Below, piece by piece: positions 41,822-50,334 of a DNA stretch of 64,000 nt; position 1 is the first letter of the stretch; the number at the start of each line of letters is the position of its first letter. A model generated the notes under the pieces. The model was not told the origin of the DNA. It saw nothing but the letters and a program-made list of their open reading frames with translations, and ran no database searches. The stretch is from Marinimicrococcus flavescens (GTDB lineage: Bacteria; Pseudomonadota; Alphaproteobacteria; Geminicoccales; Geminicoccaceae). The stretch lies in NCBI GenBank assembly GCA_029211145.1, contig JARGEQ010000047.1, positions 25,120 through 89,119 on the forward strand, given 5' to 3'. Both the position numbers and the translations under genes were made by a program.

Positions 41822-42120
41822 GGCAGGTCCATCTCCCCGAGGTCGGGCCCGAAGGCCAGCGTCACCAGCTCCCCCTCCTCCAGCTCCATGACCGGCGCCA
41901 GACTGGTGCTGCCGAGCCAGAACCCCAGCAGCGCCGCCGCCGCCATGGCGGCGAGCCCGCCCGCGGCCAGCCCGCGCCCGCCCAGCCAGCCGGCCAGCAG
42001 CCCCGCCCTGCGCGGGTGCTCGACCGGGATTCCGGCGAGCCGCCTCTGCAGCGCCGGCGGCGCCGGCTCCGGGCCCAGCGCCCGGTCCAGCAGGGCATCC
42101 AGTTCCTTCTCGTCCATCAC
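41818..42120 (-). CDS. Small single-pass membrane protein, candidate anti-sigma factor
   Basis: A 100-residue protein: an acidic cytoplasmic N-terminus (MMDEKELDALLDRALGPEP), a membrane helix near residues 50-70 (GLAAMAAAALLGFWLG) and a short periplasmic tail. The topology is that of a minimal anti-sigma factor, but the ZAS zinc motif (HxxxCxxC) is absent. It overlaps the ECF sigma gene by four bases and the periplasmic sensor by four, strongly suggesting a sigma/anti-sigma/sensor cascade. Confidence 0.65.
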   Translation of the reverse strand: MMDEKELDALLDRALGPEPAPPALQRRLAGIPVEHPRRAGLLAGWLGGRGLAAGGLAAMAAAALLGFWLGSTSLAPVMELEEGELVTLAFGPDLGEMDLP

Positions 42121-42677
42121 CGCTCCTCCGCCGTCGCGAGGCGCTCGCGCAGGCTGCGCCGGGCCCGCGAGAGCAGCGATTCCACCGCCCCCACCGAAAG
42201 CTCCAGCACCTCGGCCACCTCCGCCTGGCCCAGCCCGCCGGCATGGACCAGCGCCAGGGCGGCGCGTTGCCGCTCCGGCAGGGCCCGCACCGCCTCCAGC
42301 ACCGCCCGCTCGCGCTCCTGCTGGGCCAGCCGCTGCTCGGCACCGGGCGCCGGATCGGCAAGCTCCATGGCCGCCTCCATGGGCGCAGGGCGCTCACGGG
42401 CGGCGGCGCGGGCGCGGTCGAGGCAGAGATTCACCACCACGCGGTGCAGCCAGGTGGAGAAGCGCGCCCGCCCCGGCCGCCAGCGTGCCGCGTGCTGCCA
42501 GGCGCGCAAGAACGCCTCCTGGACCACGTCCTCGGCGTCGCCGCGCCGGCCGGTGATGCGCAGCGCCACGGAGAAGGCGCGGTCGCCGTGGCGCTCGGTG
42601 AGGCGGCGGAAAGCCGCCCCCTCGCCCCGCCCGGCCGCGGCGAGGAGGAGGTCCTCCTCCTCGGCACCTGCCTCCAT
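42117..42677 (-). CDS. ECF-family RNA polymerase sigma factor
   Basis: A 186-residue sigma-70 family protein with region 2 (VALRITGRRGDAEDVVQEAFLRAWQ) and region 4 (ALPERQRAALALVHAGGLGQAEVAEVLELSVGAVESLLSRARRSLRERL). The start is placed at ATG 42677 (MEAGAEEED), where family similarity begins; ATG 42719, overlapping the EF-hand gene and with AAGGAGGA upstream, is an alternative. It is followed by the anti-sigma-like and sensor-like genes. Confidence 0.88.
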   Translation of the reverse strand: MEAGAEEEDLLLAAAGRGEGAAFRRLTERHGDRAFSVALRITGRRGDAEDVVQEAFLRAWQHAARWRPGRARFSTWLHRVVVNLCLDRARAAARERPAPMEAAMELADPAPGAEQRLAQQERERAVLEAVRALPERQRAALALVHAGGLGQAEVAEVLELSVGAVESLLSRARRSLRERLATAEER

Positions 42678-42693
42678 CGGCGCTGCCCGTCGC

Positions 42694-43029
42694 TCAGCCC
42701 TTGTCGCCGCCACGGCCATGGCGCCGGGGCATCTCCTCCTTCGTGATCTTCCCGTCGCCGTCGCGGTCCATGCGCTCGAACATCCGGTCGGCGCGGGCGT
42801 TGAACTCGTCGAAGCTGAGGCTGCCGTTCCCGTCCTTGTCGAGCTCCTTGAACGCCGCCTGGCGGTGCGCGTCGACCTCGCTGCGCTCGATCACCCCGTC
42901 CTTGTTGGCGTCGATCCGATCCATCATGCCGCGGCCGCGCTCCTTGCCCCCGTCCTGGGCCAGGGCCATGCCGGCAGCACCGGCGGCGAGAGCAAGGGCC
43001 AGGACGGCGATGAGGCTGTTGCGTCGCAT
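42694..43029 (-). CDS. Secreted EF-hand calcium-binding protein
   Basis: A 111-residue protein with a signal peptide (MRRNSLIAVLALALAAGAAGMALA) and three EF-hand loops: DANKDGVIERSE, DKDGNGSLSFDE and DRDGDGKITKEE. It is exported to the periplasm and probably binds calcium. It lies immediately upstream of the ECF sigma gene on the same strand, so it could be a target or a sensor of that regulatory unit; its role is otherwise unknown. Confidence 0.85.
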   Translation of the reverse strand: MRRNSLIAVLALALAAGAAGMALAQDGGKERGRGMMDRIDANKDGVIERSEVDAHRQAAFKELDKDGNGSLSFDEFNARADRMFERMDRDGDGKITKEEMPRRHGRGGDKG

Positions 43030-43192
43030 GTCGTTCTCCTCGAACGGCCCGCCTCCATGGCGGGCCTTTCGTATCTTCAACGGACGAGCCCGGCAGATCC
43101 TTCGCTTGGAGCCGCAATTTTTTTCGCGGTCGATTGCAGGATCAGGGGCGGCGGGGCAGTCTCGCGGCGCTCGGGCGAGAAGGGGGATCACG

Positions 43193-44461
43193 ATGAGCGA
43201 GGATCGCAGGCGGCTGTTGCGCGCCATGTTCGACGCGGCGGTGGCGGCCGCCGACCCGGCCCGCGTGGTGCCGGCACACCTGCCCGCGCCGCCGCGTGGC
43301 CGGAGCCTGGTGATCGGCGCCGGCAAGGCCTCGGCCGCGATGGCCCGCGCGCTCGAGGAGCACTGGCAGGGCGGCCCGCTCGAAGGGCTGGTGGTCACCC
43401 GCTACGGCCATGCCGTTCCCTGCCGGCAGATCGAGATCGTCGAGGCCGCCCATCCCGTACCCGACGAGGCCGGCCGTGCGGCAGCCGCCCGCATCCTCGA
43501 GATGGTCCGAGGTCTGGGACCGGACGATCTGGTGATTGCCCTGGTCTCGGGCGGCGCCTCCTCCCTGCTGGCCCTTCCCGCTCCCGGCCTGACGCTGGAG
43601 GACAAGCAGGCGGTGAACCGCGCTTTGCTGCGCTCCGGCGCCAACATCAACGAGATGAACTGCGTGCGAAAGCACCTTTCGGCCATCAAGGGCGGCAGGC
43701 TCGCCGCGGCGGCGCATCCGGCGCGTCTGGTGGCCCTGATGATCTCCGACGTGCCGGGCGACGATCCCTCGGTGATCGGCTCGGGCCCCACCGTGCCGGA
43801 CCCGACCAGCTTCGCCGACGCCCTGGCGATCCTGCACAAATACGGCATCACCGAGCCGGCCGCCGCGATCCGCCATCTCGAGCAGGCGGCCGAGGAGACC
43901 CCCAAGCCCGGCGATCCCAGGCTGGCCTCCGCCGAGACGGTGATGATCGCCACGCCGCAAGGCGCGCTGGAGGCGGCAGCCGCCATTGCCCGTGCGGCCG
44001 GCTACGAGCCGCTGATCCTGGGTGACGCCATCGAGGGCGAGGCCCGCGAGGTGGCCCGCGTCATGGCCGGCATCGCCCGCCAGGTGGTGCGGCACGGCCA
44101 GCCGGCGCCGCGCCCCTGCGCGCTGCTCTCCGGCGGCGAGACCACGGTGACGGTGCGGGGCGGCGGGCGCGGCGGGCGCAACGTCGAGTTCCTGCTGGGC
44201 CTCGCCGTGGAGCTGGGCGGGCTCGACGGGGTGAGCGCCGTCGCCGGCGATACGGACGGTGTCGACGGCGCGGAGGAGGTGGCGGGCGCCTTCGTCCTGC
44301 CCGATACGCTGGCGCGCGCGGCAGCGCTCGGCGTCGACGCCAAGGCGTCCCTCGCCGAGAATGACGGGCACGGCTTCTTCGAGGCGCTGGGGGATCAGCT
44401 CGTGACCGGGCCGACCCTCACCAACGTCAACGACTTCCGGGCGATCCTCATCGAAGGCTGA
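43193..44461 (+). CDS. Glycerate 2-kinase (MOFRL family)
   Basis: A 422-residue glycerate kinase of the GckA/TtuD type: an N-terminal DUF4147 domain with VIGAGKASAAMARALE, AHPVPDEAGRAAA and LVSGGASSLLALPAPG, and a C-terminal MOFRL domain with SGGETTVTVRGGGRGGRNVEFLL and GDTDGVDGAEEVAGA. It phosphorylates glycerate to 2-phosphoglycerate in serine-cycle, tartrate or glyoxylate routes. Start: ATG at 43193 with AAGGGGGA upstream; the long upstream frame overlaps the EF-hand gene on the other strand and is not coding. Confidence 0.92.
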   Translation: MSEDRRRLLRAMFDAAVAAADPARVVPAHLPAPPRGRSLVIGAGKASAAMARALEEHWQGGPLEGLVVTRYGHAVPCRQIEIVEAAHPVPDEAGRAAAARILEMVRGLGPDDLVIALVSGGASSLLALPAPGLTLEDKQAVNRALLRSGANINEMNCVRKHLSAIKGGRLAAAAHPARLVALMISDVPGDDPSVIGSGPTVPDPTSFADALAILHKYGITEPAAAIRHLEQAAEETPKPGDPRLASAETVMIATPQGALEAAAAIARAAGYEPLILGDAIEGEAREVARVMAGIARQVVRHGQPAPRPCALLSGGETTVTVRGGGRGGRNVEFLLGLAVELGGLDGVSAVAGDTDGVDGAEEVAGAFVLPDTLARAAALGVDAKASLAENDGHGFFEALGDQLVTGPTLTNVNDFRAILIEG

Positions 44462-44485
44462 GCGCCGCCCCCGGCTCCCGGAGCC

Positions 44486-44821
44486 TCAGCTCTCGGGGAG
44501 GGGCGGCAGGTCGGTGCGCCACAGAATTCGGCCCATATGGTCGTAAATGTGGCACGTCTTGCCGGACCGCTCGCAGTACTCGACCGCCTTGGCGCGCTCA
44601 CCGCCGATGCAGGGCCCGCGATCGGGGCAGTAGACATAGGAGGCCCACTGGCCGTCGGTGCTGACCGCGAAAGCCAGCGGCGTCTCGGTCTCGAGATAAC
44701 GCTGGTAGGCCTCTTCCACCTGGGGGCTCAGCGTGAGCGGCCCGCGGCCCGACTGGGTATTGACGAGACAGCCGGCGAGCACGGCGCACAGTGGGAATAT
44801 CGCAGCAATCTTCAGCTTCAT
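44486..44821 (-). CDS. Small lipoprotein of unknown function
   Basis: A 111-residue predicted lipoprotein: signal sequence with lipobox LAGC (lipidated C18), then a mature domain with four cysteines (YCPDRGPC, EYCERSGKTC) and YDHMGRILWRTDLPP. The cysteine pairs suggest disulphides in the periplasm. I do not recognise the family. It converges with the glycerate kinase gene; a short GC stem (GGCTCCCGGAGCC) lies between the stops. Confidence 0.7.
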   Translation of the reverse strand: MKLKIAAIFPLCAVLAGCLVNTQSGRGPLTLSPQVEEAYQRYLETETPLAFAVSTDGQWASYVYCPDRGPCIGGERAKAVEYCERSGKTCHIYDHMGRILWRTDLPPLPES

Positions 44822-44871
44822 GGTTGCGTTCCATTGCAGGCTTGAAAATGGCGCTGCCCGCCGCCCTCAGA

Positions 44872-46077
44872 TCATGCGGGGCTGGTGGCGGGGCGCGAGC
44901 GCTGGTGAAGAATGACGAGGGCGGCCACCAAAATGAGGCCGGGCAGGGCCAGCAGGTTCATGACGTGCCAGCCGACGAGCTCGTGCAGCAGGCCGGAAAA
45001 GCTCGCCGAGGCGGCCACCGAGGAGAACACCAAAAGATCGTTGATGCCCTGCACCTTGGCCTTCTCGGCCGGGGTGTGGCAGCTGGTGAGCAGCGTGGTG
45101 CCGCCCAGGAAGAGGAAGTTCCAGCCGATCCCCAGCAGGAACAGCGAGGCGGCGAAGTGGGCGAGCTCGAGGCCGCTGAAGGCGATGCCCACGCACAGCA
45201 CGTTGATCGCCACGCCGGTCAGGATGATGGGGCGCACGCCGAAGCGGGCGATCAGCCGCCCGGTGAAGAAGCTCGGCACGAACATGCCCACCACGTGCCA
45301 CTGGATCACGAAGGCGCTGTCGGCGAACGCGTGGCCGCAGGCCAGCATGGCAAGCGGCGTCGCCACCATGAGCAGGTTCATGGTGACGTAGCCGACCAGC
45401 GCTGCCAGGACCGCCACCATCGCGGCCGGCTGGCGCATGATCACCCCGATCGGGCGGCCGGCGGCGGTCTGCTCGGCGATGCTGGGCTGCGGCAGGGCGA
45501 GGACCATGATGGCCGCCGCCGAGGCCACCGAGAGCAGTGCCACCGCGAGATAGGAGCCTGAGAACATGACCGGCGCGAAGAGCTCGCGGGTGGCCTTGGC
45601 GATCTCGGGGCCGAGCACCGCAGCCACGACGCCGCCGGCCATCACGAGAGCGATGGCGCGCGCCCGCCGTGCGGCCAGATCGTCGGTGAACGAGGCGTCG
45701 GCGGCATCGGCGGCGGTGAACCGCAGATACTGACAAAAGGCCGAGAACGTGCCGTAGAGCACGCCCGACAGGCAGAACAGCAGGAAGCTCCCGGCCTCGA
45801 TCGCGTGCCAGCCCAAAAGCCCGGCAAGAACGCCGAAGATCATGCCGAAGGCCAGTCCCGGCCGCCGGCCGAACCGCTTCATCAGCAGCGAGGCCGGCAT
45901 GGTGGCGGCCATCGTGCCCAGGAACTGGGCGCCCAGGGGCACGGTCGCCAGCGCCGGGTCGGGCGCATATTGCAGGCCCACCAGCGGGGCCGTGCTGATG
46001 ACGATCGTGTTGCACATGAAGAACAGGGCCTGGCAGACGACCAGGACCGAGATGTTCTTGTTGTAGAGCCGCTGCAT
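44872..46077 (-). CDS. Major facilitator superfamily transporter
   Basis: A 401-residue membrane protein with 12 predicted helices and the MFS loop motif LLMKRFGRRPGLAFGM between helices 2 and 3, repeated in degenerate form (ARFGVRPIILTG) between 8 and 9. Start: ATG at 46077 (MQRLYNKNI). It resembles YfmO/YcaD-like drug or metabolite exporters; the substrate is unknown. It diverges from the secreted metallo-hydrolase gene. Confidence 0.88.
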   Translation of the reverse strand: MQRLYNKNISVLVVCQALFFMCNTIVISTAPLVGLQYAPDPALATVPLGAQFLGTMAATMPASLLMKRFGRRPGLAFGMIFGVLAGLLGWHAIEAGSFLLFCLSGVLYGTFSAFCQYLRFTAADAADASFTDDLAARRARAIALVMAGGVVAAVLGPEIAKATRELFAPVMFSGSYLAVALLSVASAAAIMVLALPQPSIAEQTAAGRPIGVIMRQPAAMVAVLAALVGYVTMNLLMVATPLAMLACGHAFADSAFVIQWHVVGMFVPSFFTGRLIARFGVRPIILTGVAINVLCVGIAFSGLELAHFAASLFLLGIGWNFLFLGGTTLLTSCHTPAEKAKVQGINDLLVFSSVAASASFSGLLHELVGWHVMNLLALPGLILVAALVILHQRSRPATSPA

Positions 46078-46183
46078 GCGGTCCCTGTTAGCCGAGGGCG
46101 AGCGCGGTGACGATAGCGGTTGCGTGCGGGCGGGCATGCGGCATCCTGCAAGATCGCCTTTGCCACGGCCGCGGAGATCCGCC

Positions 46184-46954
46184 ATGCTGCTGCGCTGTCT
46201 CCTGCTCCTTCTCATGCTGGCCCTGCCGGAACGGGCGCTGCTCGCCGCCGGCTGCTTTCCGGTGGCGGCCGCTCCGGCGCGCCTATGGCCTGCCGCCCTG
46301 CCGGGCGCGGCGGCGGTCCGCCTGACCTTTCTCGGCCATTCGAGCTTCCTGCTGGAAAGCGCGGGCGGGGTCACCGCGGTTACCGACTTCAACGGCTATG
46401 TGCGGCCGGCGCTGACCCCCGACATCGTCACCATGAACAACGCCCACAGCACCCACTTCACGCCCAGCCCCGACCCGGCGATCCCGCATGTGCTGCGCGG
46501 CTGGGCGCTCGGCGGTGCTGCCGAGCACGATCTGGTGGTGGAGGACATGCGGGTGCGCAGCGTGCCCACCGCGGTCCATGGCCGGACCGGCGAGCGGGCG
46601 CTGGGCAACTCGATGTTCGTGTTCGAGGTGGCGGATCTCTGCATCGCCCATCTGGGCCATCTCCATCACCGGCTGCTGCCGGTCCAGCTCGCCGAGCTGG
46701 GCCAGATCGACGTGGTGCTGGCCCCCATCGACGGCGCCTACACCATGAGCCAGGAGGAGATGCTGGAGGTGCTGCGGCAGATCAGGGCGCCGCTGGTAAT
46801 CCCCATGCACTATTTCGGCAGCACCGTGCTCGGCCGCTTCGTCGAGCTCGCCCGGGGCGCGTGGGACATCGACATGCGCGGCGAGCCGGAGCTGCTGCTT
46901 TCCCGCACCACCCTGCCGCGGCGCCCGACCGTGGTGGTGCTGCCCGGTGGCTGA
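46184..46954 (+). CDS. Exported metallo-beta-lactamase-fold protein with a degenerate metal motif
   Basis: A 256-residue protein with a signal peptide (MLLRCLLLLLMLALPERALLAAG) and a UPF0173/UlaG-like fold, beginning LTFLGHSSFLLES. The usual H-x-H-x-D-H motif is replaced by NNAHSTHFTPSP, while later ligands (AHLGHLHH and PMHYFGS) remain, so metal binding may be altered or of another type. Start at ATG 46184, with GCGGAGA upstream. Substrate unknown. Confidence 0.78.
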   Translation: MLLRCLLLLLMLALPERALLAAGCFPVAAAPARLWPAALPGAAAVRLTFLGHSSFLLESAGGVTAVTDFNGYVRPALTPDIVTMNNAHSTHFTPSPDPAIPHVLRGWALGGAAEHDLVVEDMRVRSVPTAVHGRTGERALGNSMFVFEVADLCIAHLGHLHHRLLPVQLAELGQIDVVLAPIDGAYTMSQEEMLEVLRQIRAPLVIPMHYFGSTVLGRFVELARGAWDIDMRGEPELLLSRTTLPRRPTVVVLPGG

Positions 46955-46957
46955 GCC

Positions 46958-47308
46958 TCAGCGGGTGCCGCCCAACGAGAGGATATAGGCGGCCACGTCG
47001 AGAAGCTGCGCTTGCGTCAGCGGCGGCTCGGGCATCTGCGGGTGCGGGTCGCTCAGCAGGCGCGCGGCGATGTCCCCCGGATCCTGCGGCAGCCGCTCGG
47101 CCAGCGCCATGAAGGGCGGCACCGAGTCGGGCACCGGGCCCTTGTGCTGCGGGCTCACCAGATGGCAGGCGCTGCACAGCTGCTCGGCGAGCACCCTCCC
47201 CGACTCCGGATCCGGCGGCGGCTGCATCGCCGTCTGCGCCGCCGCCGGGAGGACAGCCAGCCAGCAGGCGGCGGCGAGCCCGCCCGGTCCCCAACGCCTG
47301 ATGCGCAT
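46958..47308 (-). CDS. Small periplasmic c-type cytochrome
   Basis: A 116-residue class I cytochrome c. A signal peptide of about 24 residues (ending AAAQ) precedes the haem motif C45-S-A-C48-H49, and the distal methionine is probably in PQMPEPPLTQ. The C-terminal helix LLDVAAYILSLGG is typical. It is a soluble electron carrier; no oxidase or dehydrogenase partner is adjacent. It converges with the preceding metallo-hydrolase gene. Confidence 0.87.
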   Translation of the reverse strand: MRIRRWGPGGLAAACWLAVLPAAAQTAMQPPPDPESGRVLAEQLCSACHLVSPQHKGPVPDSVPPFMALAERLPQDPGDIAARLLSDPHPQMPEPPLTQAQLLDVAAYILSLGGTR

Positions 47309-47395
47309 CGGCTCTTCCCCGAGGAACGCTGGAAGATCGTGCACCTTGGCAGAGGCCGGGCGGGGCGGCAAGACGAGGTGCCATGGCGGACGTCT

Positions 47396-47641
47396 TCAGC
47401 GAAATGGCCTGCCGGCGCGCTGCCGGATAGCCTGCAGCTCCTGCCAGCGCACGGGCTCGTGGAGCGGCCGCGCCAGCTCGCGCTCGATGTCGCCCCGGGC
47501 GAGGCCGAGGTCGGCCAGCAGGCTGTCGCTCATGGTCATCAAGAAGCGCCGGTCGCGACGGTTGCGCCAGAGCTGGCGGACGAGCCGGAGCGCCCGGGCG
47601 AGCGGGCCCTGCGCCGGGGCGCGGCTGACTGAGGTGATCAT
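47396..47641 (-). CDS. DUF1127 small basic protein
   Basis: An 81-residue protein with the DUF1127 core WRNRRDRRFLMTMSDSLLADLGLARGDI. Members are short arginine-rich proteins found in alphaproteobacteria, in some cases linked to phosphate stress or RNA handling. It diverges from a LysR-type gene across 101 bases, a common arrangement that suggests regulation by that protein. Confidence 0.85.
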   Translation of the reverse strand: MITSVSRAPAQGPLARALRLVRQLWRNRRDRRFLMTMSDSLLADLGLARGDIERELARPLHEPVRWQELQAIRQRAGRPFR

Positions 47642-47742
47642 CGTACATCTCCTGCGCTCGATTTCCCGCAGGCAGGATCGGACGATCCCATTGATCATTC
47701 CAACGAATAGATCTTATAGTGCACATCAACTAAATTGACAGG

Positions 47743-48624
47743 ATGAGGATCATGCCCCAGCTCATCGAGCCCGAGCTGCTGCGCAGCTTCATCGCCATCG
47801 CGGAGGCCGGCAGCTTCACCGAGGCGGCGCTTCGCGTCCACCGCACCCAGTCGGCGGTGAGCATGCAGATGAAGCGGCTGGAGGATCTCGTCGGCCGGCG
47901 CCTGTTCGAGAAGGCGGGGCGCGGCGTCAGCCTGTCGCGCGACGGCGAGCGGCTGCTGACCCATGCCCGCCGGGTGCTGCGCGCCCACCACGAGGCGCTC
48001 GCCGCCTTCGATCGCGACGCGCTCGACGGCCGCGTGACGCTGGCCGCCCCCGACGACTATGCCAGCACCTTCCTGCCCGGCATCCTCGCCCGCTTCTCGG
48101 CCTCCCACCCGCGCGTCGAGGTCGAGATGGTGTGCGAGAGCTCCGAGCGCCTGGTGCGCAAGGTGGGAGCCGGCGAGATCGACCTGGCGCTGGTCACCGA
48201 GGGCTGCGGCGAGACCAATGGCACGGTGGTGCATCGCGAGCAGCTCGTCTGGGCAGCCTCCGCGACGCACGACGTCCATGAGCGCGATCCCCTGCCGCTG
48301 GCCCTGTTCCATCCCGGCTGCAGCTTCCGCAAGGCCGCGCTCGACCGGCTGGCGGCCACCGGCCGCACCAGCCGCATCGCCTATACGAGCCTCAGCATCG
48401 CCGGCCTGCACGCGGCGCTGGCCTCGGGCCTGGCGGTGGCGGTGCTGGCCCGCTCGAGCCTGCGCCAGGGGATGCGGGTCCTCGACGAGCGCCACGGCCT
48501 GCCGGCCCTGCCGGATTTCGGCATCGTCATGATCCGCCGCCCCGGCGCGCCCTCGGCGCTGCTCGACGCGCTGGAGACCCACATCAAGGAGAGCTTTCGC
48601 ATCCCCCCGCCGATCGCCGCCTGA
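47743..48624 (+). CDS. LysR-type transcriptional regulator
   Basis: A 293-residue LysR regulator: N-terminal helix-turn-helix (LLRSFIAIAEAGSFTEAALRVHRTQSAVSMQMKRLEDLVGRRLFEK) and the C-terminal effector domain. It diverges from the DUF1127 gene; the shared intergenic region is AT-rich and carries ATAGTGCACAT around 47715, a partly palindromic T-N11-A-type candidate site. The ipdC gene follows 84 bases downstream in the same direction. Confidence 0.9.
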   Translation: MRIMPQLIEPELLRSFIAIAEAGSFTEAALRVHRTQSAVSMQMKRLEDLVGRRLFEKAGRGVSLSRDGERLLTHARRVLRAHHEALAAFDRDALDGRVTLAAPDDYASTFLPGILARFSASHPRVEVEMVCESSERLVRKVGAGEIDLALVTEGCGETNGTVVHREQLVWAASATHDVHERDPLPLALFHPGCSFRKAALDRLAATGRTSRIAYTSLSIAGLHAALASGLAVAVLARSSLRQGMRVLDERHGLPALPDFGIVMIRRPGAPSALLDALETHIKESFRIPPPIAA

Positions 48625-48708
48625 GACCGCGCGGCCGGCGCGGGCCTCGCGGCCATTGACCTCGGCCATCCGGGCGCGATCTTCTGGGCGGCAGCCGGAG
48701 CATGCGCC

Positions 48709-50334
48709 ATGAACCTCGTCGAGGCATTGCTGCAGGCGCTCGAGGAGCGCGGGGCCGGCGAGATCTTCGGGATCCCCGGCGATTTCGCCCTGCCCTTCTT
48801 CCGCATCGTCGAGGAGAGCGGGCGGCTGCCGCTCTTCACGCTGAGCCACGAGCCCGCCGTGGGCTTCGCCGCCGACGCCGCCGCCCGGCTGCGCGGCACG
48901 CTGGGGGTGGCGGCGGTGACCTACGGGGCCGGCGCCTTCAACCTCGTCAACGCGGTGGCCGGCGCCTATGCCGAGAAGTCGCCGGTGGTGGTGATCTCCG
49001 GGGCGCCCGGTACCCGCGAGGGCCGCTCCGGCCTGCTGCTCCACCACCAGGGCAAGACGCTGGACACCCAGTACCGCGTGTTCGCCGAGATCACCTGCGC
49101 CCAGGCCCGGCTCGACGATGCCGCGAGCGCGCCGGCCGAGATCGCCCGGGTGCTGGATGCGGCCGCGGCCCAGTCCCGGCCGGTCTATCTCGAGATCCCG
49201 CGCGACATGGTCGGGGTCGAGATCGGCTCCGTGCCGCCGCCACGGCGCCCGCCCTGCGATGCCGAGGCGGTGGCCGCCTGCGCCGACGCGATCATGGCGC
49301 GTCTCGCCAGCGCCACGCAGCCGGTCCTGATGGTCGATGTCGAGGTGCGCCGCTTCGGCCTCGAGGCCCGCGTCGCCGAGCTTGCCCGCCGCCTGGCCGT
49401 GCCGGTGGTGACGAGCTTCATGGGCCGCGGCCTGCTCGCCGGCGCCGACGCGCCGCTGGCCGGGACCTATCTGGGCGTGGCCGGCGATCCCGCCCTCGCC
49501 GATCTGGTCGAGGGCTCGGACGCGCTGGTGCTGCTGGGCGTCATTCTCTGCGACACCAATTTCGGCGTGAGCGCCGGGCGCCTCGACCTGCGCCGCACCG
49601 TGCAGGCGCTCGACGGCCAGGTCGCCATGGGCTTCCACGTCTGGCCCGGCATCCCCTTGCCCGAGCTGGTCGACGCCCTCCTCCAGCGCGCCCGGCCGCT
49701 CGGCGCGACGCGAGGCCCGGCCATGCGGCCAGCGGCCCCGCGCGGGCTCGTGGCCGACGAGGCGCCCATCGGCCCGATGGACATCGCCCGTGGCATCAAC
49801 GATCTCTTCGACCGGCACGGGCCCATGCCCATCGCCGCCGACACGGGCGACTGCCTGTTCACCGCGATGGATATCGAGCACACCGACCTCGTCGCCCCGG
49901 GCTACTATGCCGGCATGGGCTTCGGGGTACCGGCGGGAATCGGCGCGCAGCTCGCCACCGGGCGGCGCACGCTGATCCTGGTGGGCGACGGCGCCTTCCA
50001 GATGACCGGCTGGGAGCTCGGCAACTGCCGGCGGCTTGGGATCGACCCGCTGGTGATCGTCTTCAATAACAGGAGCTGGGAAATGCTGCGCGCCTTTCAG
50101 CCGCAATCACGCTTCAACGACCTCGACGACTGGCGCTTTGCCGAGGCGGCTGCGGCACTCGGCGGCAGCGGACGGCGTGTCGCCACCCGCCGCGAGCTGG
50201 CGGAGGCGCTCGAGGAGGCGGCGGCGGCGCGCGGCGGCTTCCGGCTCGTCGAGGCGATGATCCCGCGCGGCGTGGTCTCCGCGACCCTCGAGCGCTTCGT
50301 CGAGGGCGTCCAGCGCCTGCAGGGTCCCCGATGA
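48709..50334 (+). CDS. ipdC: Indole-3-pyruvate/phenylpyruvate decarboxylase
   Basis: A 541-residue thiamine-diphosphate 2-oxoacid decarboxylase, with E48 (LSHEPAVGFAADAAA) as the thiamine-activating glutamate and the cofactor motif GDGAFQMTGWELGNCRRLG ending in FNNRSWEML. Blocks such as IFGIPGDFALPFF, VTYGAGAFN, EKSPVVVISGAPGTREG and YYAGMGFGVPAGIGAQ agree almost throughout with the Azospirillum brasilense enzyme, which works on phenylpyruvate and indolepyruvate and is required for auxin synthesis. A TTGACC element at 48656 lies upstream with a weak -10. The stop overlaps the next ATG. Confidence 0.92.
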   Translation: MNLVEALLQALEERGAGEIFGIPGDFALPFFRIVEESGRLPLFTLSHEPAVGFAADAAARLRGTLGVAAVTYGAGAFNLVNAVAGAYAEKSPVVVISGAPGTREGRSGLLLHHQGKTLDTQYRVFAEITCAQARLDDAASAPAEIARVLDAAAAQSRPVYLEIPRDMVGVEIGSVPPPRRPPCDAEAVAACADAIMARLASATQPVLMVDVEVRRFGLEARVAELARRLAVPVVTSFMGRGLLAGADAPLAGTYLGVAGDPALADLVEGSDALVLLGVILCDTNFGVSAGRLDLRRTVQALDGQVAMGFHVWPGIPLPELVDALLQRARPLGATRGPAMRPAAPRGLVADEAPIGPMDIARGINDLFDRHGPMPIAADTGDCLFTAMDIEHTDLVAPGYYAGMGFGVPAGIGAQLATGRRTLILVGDGAFQMTGWELGNCRRLGIDPLVIVFNNRSWEMLRAFQPQSRFNDLDDWRFAEAAAALGGSGRRVATRRELAEALEEAAAARGGFRLVEAMIPRGVVSATLERFVEGVQRLQGPR

